Of a stretch of 54,135 nt of DNA, positions 16,650 through 24,550 are shown piece by piece. The notes under the pieces were generated by a model. It was given only the letters and a program-made list of their open reading frames with translations. It was not told the DNA's origin and searched no databases. The stretch comes from a bacterium (GTDB lineage Bacteria > Hydrothermota > UBA3072 > JAPDKE01): contig JAPDKE010000032.1 of the NCBI GenBank assembly GCA_029258725.1, forward strand, positions 1 to 54,135. Reading direction: 5' to 3'. Position 1 is the stretch's first letter. Every line of letters begins with the position of its first letter. A program made the translations under genes and the position numbers.

Positions 16650-17986
16650 CCGGTTAATTGGAAAGGAACTCCGGCATTCTCAGAAAGTCTTTTTGCCTCC
16701 TCCCGGTATTTTTTTGCCTTTTTACCATCTCTTTCACGATAAAATAGATAAAGAAGAATGTACATCTTCCTTCTCACCTCTGCATTTTTTATTTCTTCTT
16801 TCTCCATTTCTTTTATTCTTTCCATTTCGGGAATAAAATAACCACATGAAAGCAAAAATATAAAAACGTTTATAATCCTCACCATGTCTTCCGTATCATC
16901 CTTATCCAGGTCATCAATCACTTCTTTCAAAATCCCAAGTCCCTCATTTGCATCCCCATAAACAAGAGAATACTTGCCTTCAAGAATCCGGAGGTCCACC
17001 TCCGGGCTTTTCCACTCCATGTTTTCAAGCATCTTTTTTGCAACGCCCATCCATCTCTCCACCCCTTCCTTTTTTCTCATTGAGAGGTTAAGCTCTCCAA
17101 GTCTTATGGCAACCTCAAACATACCATAGAGGTCATGTGCCTTTTCTCTCAATTCATAAGAGAGAAGATACCTCCTCTCTGCATCCAGGTACCTGTAAAA
17201 GAGTTCATATATGGAACCTATCTCAAAATAAACTATCCCAAGCCCATAGATATCTCCTATCTCCTTCAGATATTCCTCTGCCTTTTTCGCAGCCCGAAGT
17301 GCCTCCCGGTACCTTCCCATTCCATCATAAACAATCGCAATGTTTATCCATGCCGAACCAATCCCATGTTTGTGTTCCAGTTTTTTTCTTATTTCAAGAG
17401 ACTTTTTCAGACACTCAAGTGCCTTTTCATATTCCTGCATTTCAGTATAAACAACACCAAGATTGTTGAGTGCCATTCCAATCCCCATGAGGTCCCTTAT
17501 CTTTTCCCTCATTCTGTAGGTCAGGTTGTAGTGTTCTGCAGCCTTTTTCAATTTTCTCATTCCATAGTAAACAGAACCCAGGGTATTGTAGGCAATGGAT
17601 TTTTCTATCAGCACATCCTCGCCTTCCTCCAGAGTTCTGAGTATTTCGAGAACCTGATTCACCGTCTCTATGGTGCTTTTATACCTCCCCATCCGGTAAA
17701 GAACATTTGCCTTCCAGTTCATCACCCTTGCCCTCTCAAATGGAATCCCTTTCACCTCCTTTTCTCCCTTTTCCGCATATTCCAGAGCCTCAGGAAGTTT
17801 CCCTTTTCTCTCAAGTGCGTGGGATATTCTCACATACGCATAACCTCTTGCAACTTTATCATCCGTAATTCTCAGGACATACTCACAGTCCTTCACCGCA
17901 TCATCGTATCTTCCCTTCAATGCAAAAACCCCTTCCCTTGCCAGGAGTGCTCTTACTGCATACTCTCTTATTTTCTCATGCGTCAT
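16646..17986 (-). CDS. TPR-repeat protein, partner of the tandem cyclase protein
   Basis: 446 residues made almost wholly of TPR helices. Typical repeats read AYNTLGSVYYGMRKLKKAAEHY, split at about 34-residue spacing, with ALNNLGVVYTEMQEYEKALECL and AWINIAIVYDGMGRYREALRAA later in the chain. No signal peptide or membrane segment. The ATG overlaps the stop of the cyclase gene (AAATGA). In homologous cyclase-ATPase-TPR proteins the TPR region is usually fused, so this looks like the C-terminal half of one ancestral protein now made separately. It probably binds the cyclase protein as a scaffold or sensor. Confidence 0.8.
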   Translation of the reverse strand: MTHEKIREYAVRALLAREGVFALKGRYDDAVKDCEYVLRITDDKVARGYAYVRISHALERKGKLPEALEYAEKGEKEVKGIPFERARVMNWKANVLYRMGRYKSTIETVNQVLEILRTLEEGEDVLIEKSIAYNTLGSVYYGMRKLKKAAEHYNLTYRMREKIRDLMGIGMALNNLGVVYTEMQEYEKALECLKKSLEIRKKLEHKHGIGSAWINIAIVYDGMGRYREALRAAKKAEEYLKEIGDIYGLGIVYFEIGSIYELFYRYLDAERRYLLSYELREKAHDLYGMFEVAIRLGELNLSMRKKEGVERWMGVAKKMLENMEWKSPEVDLRILEGKYSLVYGDANEGLGILKEVIDDLDKDDTEDMVRIINVFIFLLSCGYFIPEMERIKEMEKEEIKNAEVRRKMYILLYLFYRERDGKKAKKYREEAKRLSENAGVPFQLTG

Positions 17987-20583
17987 TTCTTTCCTTCAAG
18001 TTTTTCGTATGCCTCTATTGCCCTTGTGAAATACTCAATTGCCTCCTCATTTGCATAAACGCTCTTTGCCCTCTCACCGGCCTCAACCGAGTAAACAAGA
18101 GCCTTCTCGTAATCCCTTCCCTTGTAAAAGTGATAGGATAAAAGTCCCAGGAATTCCTCCTTCCTGTCCTTCATTTTTTCTTCTATAAATATTCCCACCC
18201 TCCGGTGGAGTTCTCTTCTTCTGGCATATGAAAGCGTGCCGTAGGCAACCTCCTGTGTGAGAATGTGCTTGAAGAAGAGTTTTATCTTTCCCTTCTCCTT
18301 CTCCCTCTTTATGAGGTCAAGCCTCTCAAGACTCTCAAGCGCACTGTCCAGGACTTCTTTTCTGGGATAAAGACCCTCAAGGAGGGGAAACTCAAACTCC
18401 CTTCCAAGGACCGAAGCCATCTGAAGAACATCCTTTTCATAGAACTCAAGGCGGTCAATTCTGCTTAAAATCACACCCTCAACAGTATCAGGAAGCAAAA
18501 GATTCTTCACATCCCCCGCTATCTTCCATCCTCCCTTTTCATCCTCCACAACAAACCCCTGCTCTATCATTGATTTCACTATCTCTTCCGTATAAAAGGG
18601 ATTTCCCTGAGACTTTTCAAATATGAGTTTTTTAAAACCTGGCGGGATTGCCTTTATATTGAGAAGGGAAGAAACAAGTTTGACTGTCTCCCTTCTTGAA
18701 AGTTCTTTAAGATATATCTCGGTGTAGTAAGGAAGGCGTTTGAATTCCTCATCCTCAATGGGTCTGAAAACCGGCATGAGGAGTATCTTTTTGTCAGAAA
18801 GGTTCCCGGCAATGAAGTTTATGAGTTCAAGGGAAAGAGAGTCTATCCAGTGGATATCCTCAATCACCAGGCATACGGGATTCTTTCTGGATGAGAGAAG
18901 AGAAAAAACGGCTTCAAATAGTTTCTGTTTTCTGAGTTTCGGGGCAAGGTAACGTGTAAGATTTGTTTCCTTTACCGGAATTCCCATCATCTCCCCGAGC
19001 AGGGGAGCCCATTTCTTCAGTTTTCCGGGCAGGCTCTCCTTCAACCTTTTCGCCTTCTCCTTTGGTGGAGCATCAGAAGAAAGGGAAAGGAAGGAGGAGA
19101 GAATATCTCTCCAGGGATAGTAAGAAAACGTCCTTCCATAAGAAAGACAGTCGCCCTCATAAACCTCAAATCCCTTCTTTTTCAGTTCCTTCACGCACTC
19201 CCTTGTGAATCTGGATTTCCCTATCCCCGGGTCTCCGGTAATTCCAAGGACCTGCCCCTTTCCCTCCAGCACCTTCTCCACAATCTTTCTGAAAATCTCC
19301 ATCTCCTTCTCTCTTCCCACCATCTGTTCTGTTTCGGAAATCCAGCGTGTGAGCGATACCCTTTCTTCTTTTTTTCTCCTTAAAAGATAAGCAAGCATCT
19401 TTTCCCTTTTTCCCTTGAATTCCCTCTCACCAATTCCCTCATACTCAAACCAGGTAAACGTGCGGTTGAATATGCTCTCACTCACAAGTACCCCATTCTC
19501 AGGAGCAAGAGAGGCAAGCCTTGCGGCAGTGTTTACCGCATCCCCCATAACTGTATATTCCCTTCTTGTTCCAGAACCAACAGGGGCGGCAAATACCCTT
19601 CCCGCGTTCAATCCCGCCTTTATTTTGAGTTTTTTAATCTCAGGATGGGAAAACAGTTCATGAGCAAATAAAACTGCTCTTCTCTCGTCATCCTCGTGCA
19701 TTTTCGGAAATCCAAAAACAACAAGTGCCCTTGATGCATTGTGATAGAGGTCAAGCTTGTTGAGCCATCCATCGTATTTTCCAAGGGTTTCCACAAGGAC
19801 CGAATAAAATGTTCGGAGGATTTCGTATGCCTTCTCAGGCGACTTATCAAATGGAACCCCGTAGAAGTGAATAAAGCCGGCTGTCGCTTTTCTATGCTCG
19901 CCGTCCTTTTCGTCAAAAACCGGTCTTGCCTTTATTCTTTTCATCAACCATCCCGGGATGTACTGCTCCACCCCTTCTATTTTCTCCTCCGGAATTATCC
20001 CCCTCTTTCCCTTTCTCTTAACCTTCTTTATTTTCCACTCCCCTCTCCCCACCTGCTCATAGCTTCCCTCCACCCTGCTTCTTGTTCCTGAATCAACAAC
20101 TATTTCTCCCGGACCTGCCCTTTCAACAAGTTTCATAACCCTTTCGGCAGTCTTCCCTCCCAGGAAATAGTCACTCCCCAGGTCCGCCCAGAATATCCTG
20201 CCTGTTGATACACCGGCATGAATTCTTATGGTGAATCTTCCAACATCCGTCTCCACCTTTCTGTGTTTTTTTACAAAATCAAGGGAATCCTTCGCAGATT
20301 GCACCGCACTTTCAGGCTCCTCAAACATTGCAATGATTGCATCCCCTCCAAACCGGTAGATATCGCCTCCATTTTCTGAAATTATCTCAATAAGAGGGGA
20401 AAAGAATCCATTTATTATCCTTGTCAACTCCTCACTGCCCTCTCTTCCAAGCTCCATGAGTTTTTCACTCATCGGGGTGAATCCTGAAATGTCAAGATAG
20501 AGAAGACTTCCTGAAAATATTTCATATCCCTCTCTCCCCCTCACCCTTCGGGGGACAAAACTCAAAAATACCTCCTCCATCAT
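17983..20583 (-). CDS. Tandem class III nucleotide cyclase-AAA ATPase-TPR protein (soluble adenylyl cyclase-like)
   Basis: About 866 residues from ATG 20583 (or 20580), both just after AAGGAGG; an upstream in-frame ATG at 20634 lies in the promoter. The first cyclase domain (about 10-180) has the metal-binding aspartates in YLDISGFTPMS and RFGGDAIIAMF, but its counterpart of the Asn-Arg catalytic segment reads GGKTAERV. The second cyclase domain (about 235-405) lacks the first Asp (GFIHFYG) but has the catalytic segment MGDAVNTAARLASL. The two halves are complementary and should form one working site, as in mammalian soluble adenylyl cyclase. A STAND-like ATPase follows (GDPGIGKSRF), then TPRs. 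It would make cAMP or cGMP in the cytoplasm. Confidence 0.88.
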   Translation of the reverse strand: MMEEVFLSFVPRRVRGREGYEIFSGSLLYLDISGFTPMSEKLMELGREGSEELTRIINGFFSPLIEIISENGGDIYRFGGDAIIAMFEEPESAVQSAKDSLDFVKKHRKVETDVGRFTIRIHAGVSTGRIFWADLGSDYFLGGKTAERVMKLVERAGPGEIVVDSGTRSRVEGSYEQVGRGEWKIKKVKRKGKRGIIPEEKIEGVEQYIPGWLMKRIKARPVFDEKDGEHRKATAGFIHFYGVPFDKSPEKAYEILRTFYSVLVETLGKYDGWLNKLDLYHNASRALVVFGFPKMHEDDERRAVLFAHELFSHPEIKKLKIKAGLNAGRVFAAPVGSGTRREYTVMGDAVNTAARLASLAPENGVLVSESIFNRTFTWFEYEGIGEREFKGKREKMLAYLLRRKKEERVSLTRWISETEQMVGREKEMEIFRKIVEKVLEGKGQVLGITGDPGIGKSRFTRECVKELKKKGFEVYEGDCLSYGRTFSYYPWRDILSSFLSLSSDAPPKEKAKRLKESLPGKLKKWAPLLGEMMGIPVKETNLTRYLAPKLRKQKLFEAVFSLLSSRKNPVCLVIEDIHWIDSLSLELINFIAGNLSDKKILLMPVFRPIEDEEFKRLPYYTEIYLKELSRRETVKLVSSLLNIKAIPPGFKKLIFEKSQGNPFYTEEIVKSMIEQGFVVEDEKGGWKIAGDVKNLLLPDTVEGVILSRIDRLEFYEKDVLQMASVLGREFEFPLLEGLYPRKEVLDSALESLERLDLIKREKEKGKIKLFFKHILTQEVAYGTLSYARRRELHRRVGIFIEEKMKDRKEEFLGLLSYHFYKGRDYEKALVYSVEAGERAKSVYANEEAIEYFTRAIEAYEKLEGKK

Positions 20584-20596
20584 AAAACCTCCTTTT

Positions 20597-20631
20597 TCCG
20601 GGAATATACCCGGAAGAAACCAGCATGTCAA
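20597..20631 (-). promoter_or_regulatory. Sigma70-type promoter with operator-like inverted repeat (cyclase gene)
   Basis: On the minus strand, TTGACA (20631-20626), a 17-nt spacer and TATATT (20608-20603). A perfect inverted repeat, TCCGGG (20597-20602) and CCCGGA (20609-20614), brackets the -10 hexamer exactly. A bound protein would block polymerase, so this is a candidate repressor operator. It is the most G/C-rich block in an A/T-rich region. Confidence 0.6.
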
Positions 20632-20719
20632 CAAAATTTCATGACTTCAAAAATTTAAAAGCTTCTTATTATATTCTCAAAATTCTAAGACAAAATTTTA
20701 AAAATTTTGAAATTTGCTC

Positions 20720-20747
20720 TTGACAAATTTAAAAATCTTATTATAAT
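20720..20747 (+). promoter_or_regulatory. Sigma70-type promoter, leaderless start for the DUF2089 operon
   Basis: TTGACA (20720-20725), a 16-nt spacer and a perfect TATAAT (20742-20747). The ATG at 20755 begins 7 nt after the -10 box, at the expected transcription start, so the mRNA should be leaderless. Confidence 0.8.
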
Positions 20748-20754
20748 TTTTGTG

Positions 20755-21108
20755 ATGCGCATGCCAGACCGGTGTCCTTTCTGCAAAGGCAAACTTGAGG
20801 TTACTGGATGGAGGTGTTCCTCCTGTGGGGTTGAGGTAAAGGGAAGGTTTTCCCTTCCTCCTTCTTTTGAGCTGGATGAGCAGGAATGGGAGTTTGTGAA
20901 ACTTTTCCTTGAGGTGAGGGGAAATCTTTCGGAACTTGCAAAGATTCTTGGTATTTCTTACCCCACGGTGAGGGCAAGGCTTGATGAGATAAGAAAGAAA
21001 CTGGGGCTTTCTCCGCAGCCAAAAACAAAAAGAGAGGAAATACTTGAGATGCTTGAACGCGGGGAGATATCTGTTGAGGAGGCGCTTGAAAAACTGAAGG
21101 AAACATAA
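20755..21108 (+). CDS. DUF2089-type zinc-ribbon/HTH regulator
   Basis: 117 residues from ATG 20755, chosen because the promoter places transcription start there (an upstream ATG at 20707 lies in the promoter). An N-terminal zinc ribbon has CPFCKG and CSSCG. It is followed by a helix-turn-helix-like region typical of DUF2089 (LSELAKILGISYPTVRARLD). The C-terminus is a short helical motif, EEILEMLERGEISVEEALEKL. A related motif occurs in three of the next four proteins. It is probably the transcriptional regulator of this envelope operon, and the motif may mediate contact with those proteins. The next gene starts 10 nt after the stop, with AAGGAGG at the junction. Confidence 0.85.
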   Translation: MRMPDRCPFCKGKLEVTGWRCSSCGVEVKGRFSLPPSFELDEQEWEFVKLFLEVRGNLSELAKILGISYPTVRARLDEIRKKLGLSPQPKTKREEILEMLERGEISVEEALEKLKET

Positions 21109-21118
21109 GGAGGTGAGG

Positions 21119-23182
21119 ATGTTTTTTATTTTTTCCTTAACCATCCATGCCACCTTCACTGACACTCCCCCTGTAATTGATGGAAGGATTGAGGATGTAT
21201 GGAAGCGTGCAGAACCGGTAACTGCCTTTTTTCAGCAGGAGCCGGATAATGGAGAACCTGCAACCGAGTCGACCGAGGTTTACATTCTCACGGACCGGGA
21301 GGCACTCTACTTTGGTGTGATATGCCATACCCCTGGAAGGCATCCTGATGCAAGGGTTACGGAATGGGATAATGTAACAGGAGACCTCATAACCTTCATT
21401 CTTGATACCTTCCGGGATGGAAATACCGCATATGTCTTCAAGGTCTCTGCGGGTGGTGCGCAGTGCGATGGGATAGTTTCAGCGGGTGGGAGCAACTGGT
21501 GTTATTCCTGGAATGGAGTGTGGTTTGCAAGGGTTAAGGTTTACGAAGATAGATGGACATGTGAGGTGAAGATTCCCTACAAATCCATAAGGTTCGGGAA
21601 TCCTCCATGGGGGATTGAGATAAGAAGGTATATTCCTCCAAGGGACGAAGTGGTATACCTCAAGCCATGGAAACAGGATGAACAGTTCAGAATTTCTGAA
21701 ATACCGGAATTTGCAGGAATAACGCCGGAGGTTAAAGGAAGGTTCTTTGAGGTTTATCCTGTGGGGGTTGCTGGAGCATGGCTTGACTCTGTACCCACCC
21801 GGGAGGACATTATTGCAAGGGCAGGGCTTGACCTTTCATGGAGCCCCACAACCAGATTCACCCTTAATATAACGGTCAATCCGGACTATGCCGAGATAGA
21901 GGCAGACCCCTATTCCTTCACCCTTGGAAAGTATCCGGTCTATCTTGCAGAAAAAAGACCCTTTTTCCTTGAAGGGCAGGAAATGTTTGATGTCAGGGGG
22001 TCCTTCTCCCTCGGCGGTGGTCCACTGGAACTTTTCTACTCCAGAAAAATAGGAATGCCCGCTGCAAACGACTATATTCCCATAAGGATTGGAGTTAAGG
22101 CAACACTTCAGGAAAGGCTCTTTGAAGGAGGGATTATCTACGCATGGACAGGAGAAAAGAATTCTATTCCTGAAGCACACTTCCTCGTCCTGCGTCCCAG
22201 GTTTCTTTTTGGAAGAGGTTCTGGAATAGGAGCATTTGTGGAGGGGAAACTTTCATCCCAGGAAACCCTTGCGGTATTATCCGGAGATGTGGTTCTTTCC
22301 ATGGGGAGAGGAAAGGCTCTCTTCCAGTATGCCTTCTGTGATTCATCGGGGGTAAAGGGAAATGGGCTTTATGCAACCTACAACTGGGTGGGAAGGGGAA
22401 TATGGTTTGGAGTGGGTTATAAAAACGTGGACTCCCTATTCCCCATCTCCTCCATTGGATATGTCCCCTATCACGGGGAAATACTTGGAGGAGGGATAGG
22501 AAGAATGCACTTCTCCATCGGTCCCTTCCGTTCTCTGTGGTACGGGGTGTTTGGGGGAATAAACAGGGAAAATACACCTGAGTTTTCAAAAAGCATAGGA
22601 ATATACCACAACTTCACCCTGAGAAATCTGTGGGGTTTCAACATGAATGCACACATTGGAGAGGTGTATGAAAACTACATGGACTCAACCTATCATTTTA
22701 TCACAAAAAACATACACCTGAGTTTCTGGAATAACTGGGCTTCAAGGGTCCACGTAAGGATAAGTGCAGGTGGAGCCTACTCCCTCAATTACCATACATC
22801 ATCCGTTGGATATCAAACGTGGGTGCGTCCGAATGTGGCATGGAGGATATTGCCTCAACTGCTGCTTGATACCGGCTTATCCTTAACCTCATGGGAGAAT
22901 CCGGATACAACCGAATGGAGTGATTACATCTCCTGGAGTGGAAACCTTTGCTGGTATTTCTCCCCAACCCTCTCCCTTGCCGTGAGATTGAGCAGGACCT
23001 GGCTTGAAGGAAAATGCGTTGAAACAAGAATAAATCCTGTTCTTTCCTGGATGTTCTCGCCAAAGAGCTGGTTTTACGTGGTTTACTCACTCTATGGTTC
23101 AGGAGATGAATTACCATGGAGGGACCCCGAACACTGGGATAGTTTTGGGGTTCTCAAGGTAAGATACCTTGTTTACTTCTGA
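21119..23182 (+). CDS. CBM9-like/DUF5916 outer-membrane protein
   Basis: 687 residues from ATG 21119 (ribosome site AAGGAGG; an in-frame GTG 6 nt earlier is too close to it). There is a short signal peptide (FFIFSLTIHATF), then a carbohydrate-binding family 9-like sandwich beginning PPVIDGRIEDVWKRA (about 20-200). The long DUF5916 region has the signature GKYPVYLAEKRPFFLEGQEM (about 280-300), followed by many amphipathic strands. The chain ends VRYLVYF, an aromatic terminus expected for a barrel inserted by Bam. The family is common in Bacteroidota and relatives. The substrate is unknown. Its place between the DUF2089 regulator and the short-motif proteins links that regulator to the envelope. 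Confidence 0.85.
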   Translation: MFFIFSLTIHATFTDTPPVIDGRIEDVWKRAEPVTAFFQQEPDNGEPATESTEVYILTDREALYFGVICHTPGRHPDARVTEWDNVTGDLITFILDTFRDGNTAYVFKVSAGGAQCDGIVSAGGSNWCYSWNGVWFARVKVYEDRWTCEVKIPYKSIRFGNPPWGIEIRRYIPPRDEVVYLKPWKQDEQFRISEIPEFAGITPEVKGRFFEVYPVGVAGAWLDSVPTREDIIARAGLDLSWSPTTRFTLNITVNPDYAEIEADPYSFTLGKYPVYLAEKRPFFLEGQEMFDVRGSFSLGGGPLELFYSRKIGMPAANDYIPIRIGVKATLQERLFEGGIIYAWTGEKNSIPEAHFLVLRPRFLFGRGSGIGAFVEGKLSSQETLAVLSGDVVLSMGRGKALFQYAFCDSSGVKGNGLYATYNWVGRGIWFGVGYKNVDSLFPISSIGYVPYHGEILGGGIGRMHFSIGPFRSLWYGVFGGINRENTPEFSKSIGIYHNFTLRNLWGFNMNAHIGEVYENYMDSTYHFITKNIHLSFWNNWASRVHVRISAGGAYSLNYHTSSVGYQTWVRPNVAWRILPQLLLDTGLSLTSWENPDTTEWSDYISWSGNLCWYFSPTLSLAVRLSRTWLEGKCVETRINPVLSWMFSPKSWFYVVYSLYGSGDELPWRDPEHWDSFGVLKVRYLVYF

Positions 23183-23194
23183 TGGAGGTGGGAG

Positions 23195-23839
23195 ATGAAT
23201 GAAAAACTAAGGGTTTTGAAGATGCTTGAAGAGGGGAGGATAAATGCCGATGAGGCGGAAAGGTTGCTCCATGCACTGGATAGAAAAAGCATAAAAAGCA
23301 GAATAACGGAGTCCCTCATGCACCTCCTCAACTTCGGAGCATGGACAGGAGAAATGGAACTTGAGAGTTCCTCTGTTTCTCTTCTGGTGAGCATGGGAGA
23401 CCTGGAGATAAAGAAAGGGGAGGTTCCCAGGATAGTATACTCGGGATGGGTGAGAAAAAGGGGTGAGAGAATTATCCTGCGGTTTGGCGACGCAACCCTT
23501 GAACTTCCCCCTGGAAGTTCTCTTGACCTTGAGGTCTCAATGGGAGATGTTAAAGGGGAGTTTGATGGCAGACTCAACCTCCTCATATCCATGGGTGATT
23601 GTAATCTCTCGCTTGGAAGGGCATCAGAGGTGTATGTGGAGAACAGCATGGGTGATGTTATCTTCAAACTTCCTGAAGATGCAGGATATGAGGTGGATGT
23701 GTTCTTATCCATGGGTGAGGTATCCTCCGAGTGGGAACTTGAGGAAAAAATTCACAGGATCCGGGGAGTTATCGGGGATGGTAAGGGAAAAATAGAGGGA
23801 AGTGTTAACATGGGAAACCTTGAAATAAAAAGGAGGTAA
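23195..23839 (+). CDS. DUF4097-like protein with N-terminal SHOCT-like motif
   Basis: 214 residues. The first about 28 residues are the SHOCT-like helical motif (LRVLKMLEEGRINADEAERL). After a linker come repeating short beta strands of the DUF4097/adhesin type, in which SMGD or NMGN recurs about every 20-25 residues (VSMGDLEIK, VSMGDVKGE, ISMGDCNLS, NSMGDVIFK, LSMGEVSSE, NMGNLEIK). This gives a right-handed beta-solenoid look. There is no signal peptide. It resembles YvlB of Firmicutes, which belongs to cell-envelope stress regulons. The start has GGAGGTGGGAG upstream. Confidence 0.8.
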   Translation: MNEKLRVLKMLEEGRINADEAERLLHALDRKSIKSRITESLMHLLNFGAWTGEMELESSSVSLLVSMGDLEIKKGEVPRIVYSGWVRKRGERIILRFGDATLELPPGSSLDLEVSMGDVKGEFDGRLNLLISMGDCNLSLGRASEVYVENSMGDVIFKLPEDAGYEVDVFLSMGEVSSEWELEEKIHRIRGVIGDGKGKIEGSVNMGNLEIKRR

Positions 23840-23841
23840 AA

Positions 23842-24096
23842 ATGGCAGGAGGAGTTGTTGCACTTGTTGTTGGTCTTGTCTTATGGACACTCAATTTAAC
23901 CGGATATGGATTCAGATGGAGCCGGGACTGGCCTCTTCTCATAGCCCTTTTTGGGATTTATGAACTTGTAACCCATATAAGAAGGGAAAAAAGGAAAAGA
24001 CCGGTAGATGTAAGGTCGGTTTTGAAGGAACTTGAGGAGGGGAAGATAGATGCGCAGGAGGCACTGAAAAGGATAGAAAAAGGAGGTAAGAAATGA
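23842..24096 (+). CDS. Small membrane protein with C-terminal SHOCT-like motif
   Basis: 84 residues. Two hydrophobic segments (about 3-20, GGVVALVVGLVLWTL, and about 29-43, WPLLIALFGIYELV) resemble DUF5668/LiaI-type membrane proteins. A basic stretch (RREKRKRP) follows, then the short motif VLKELEEGKIDAQEALKRI. The membrane part plus the shared motif suggests an anchor that could hold the regulator or the other motif-bearing proteins at the membrane. The ribosome site AGGAGG lies in the end of the preceding gene. Its last 4 nt overlap the next start (ATGA). Confidence 0.75.
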   Translation: MAGGVVALVVGLVLWTLNLTGYGFRWSRDWPLLIALFGIYELVTHIRREKRKRPVDVRSVLKELEEGKIDAQEALKRIEKGGKK

Positions 24097-24476
24097 AGGA
24101 GGAAAAATTAAGAATTCTGAAGATGGTGGAGGAGGGGAAAATAACGGCGGAGGAGGCTGAAAGACTGCTTGCCGCTCTTGAAAAACCCCAGGTGAGTGGG
24201 ACAAAGGCAGGGTGGCTGAAGGTGAGGGTGTGGGAGAAGGGAAAGGAGGTGGTGAAGGTGAATGTCCCCATTTCTCTCGTAAAGGCTGCTCTCAGACTGG
24301 GAGGAAGATTTGATTTTGTGCCCAGGGAGGTGGGGGAAAGGTTAAAGGAGCATGGAGTAAATCTTTCATCTGTTGAAGATTTTGAGGAATTGCTTGATGC
24401 CATCGGTGACAACATCCCCTATAAACTCGTGGAGGTTGAGGACGAGGATGAAAGGGTTGAGGTGGTGATTGAATGA
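24093..24476 (+). CDS. Cytoplasmic protein with N-terminal SHOCT-like motif
   Basis: 127 residues. It opens with the shared motif (KLRILKMVEEGKITAEEAER), nearly identical to the start of the 23195 protein. Then come a linker and a compact alpha/beta region (WLKVRVWEKGKEVVKVNVPI, split by short turns) ending in acidic residues (EDEDERVEVVIE). No signal or membrane segment. No function is known. It is the last gene of the operon, with a terminator 4 nt beyond the stop. Confidence 0.75.
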   Translation: MKEEKLRILKMVEEGKITAEEAERLLAALEKPQVSGTKAGWLKVRVWEKGKEVVKVNVPISLVKAALRLGGRFDFVPREVGERLKEHGVNLSSVEDFEELLDAIGDNIPYKLVEVEDEDERVEVVIE

Positions 24477-24480
24477 AAAA

Positions 24481-24503
24481 GGGGAGGGGAATCCCTCCCC
24501 TTT
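24481..24503 (+). terminator. Rho-independent terminator of the DUF2089 operon
   Basis: GGGGAGGG (24481-24488), loop GAAT, CCCTCCCC (24493-24500), TTT. The stem is identical to the one at 152-171. Confidence 0.85.
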
Positions 24504-24508
24504 AATTA

Positions 24509-24537
24509 TTGACTTTCGAGAGCATTTTCGATATAGT
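24509..24537 (+). promoter_or_regulatory. Sigma70-type promoter of the GNAT-enolase operon
   Basis: TTGACT (24509-24514), a 17-nt spacer and TATAGT (24532-24537). Transcription should start near 24544, giving a leader of only about 6-7 nt before ATG 24551 with no ribosome site. Confidence 0.65.
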
Positions 24538-24550
24538 GAAAATTCGAGAA

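Noticed and set aside
17135-18058. Open frame of 307 codons on the plus strand
   Set aside because: It mirrors the TPR and cyclase genes on the other strand; its product is Phe/His/Ser-rich without domains.
24509-24550. Upstream ATG at 24509 as start of the GNAT
   Set aside because: The stretch contains a well-formed promoter (TTGACT and TATAGT); the GNAT domain aligns from ATG 24551.
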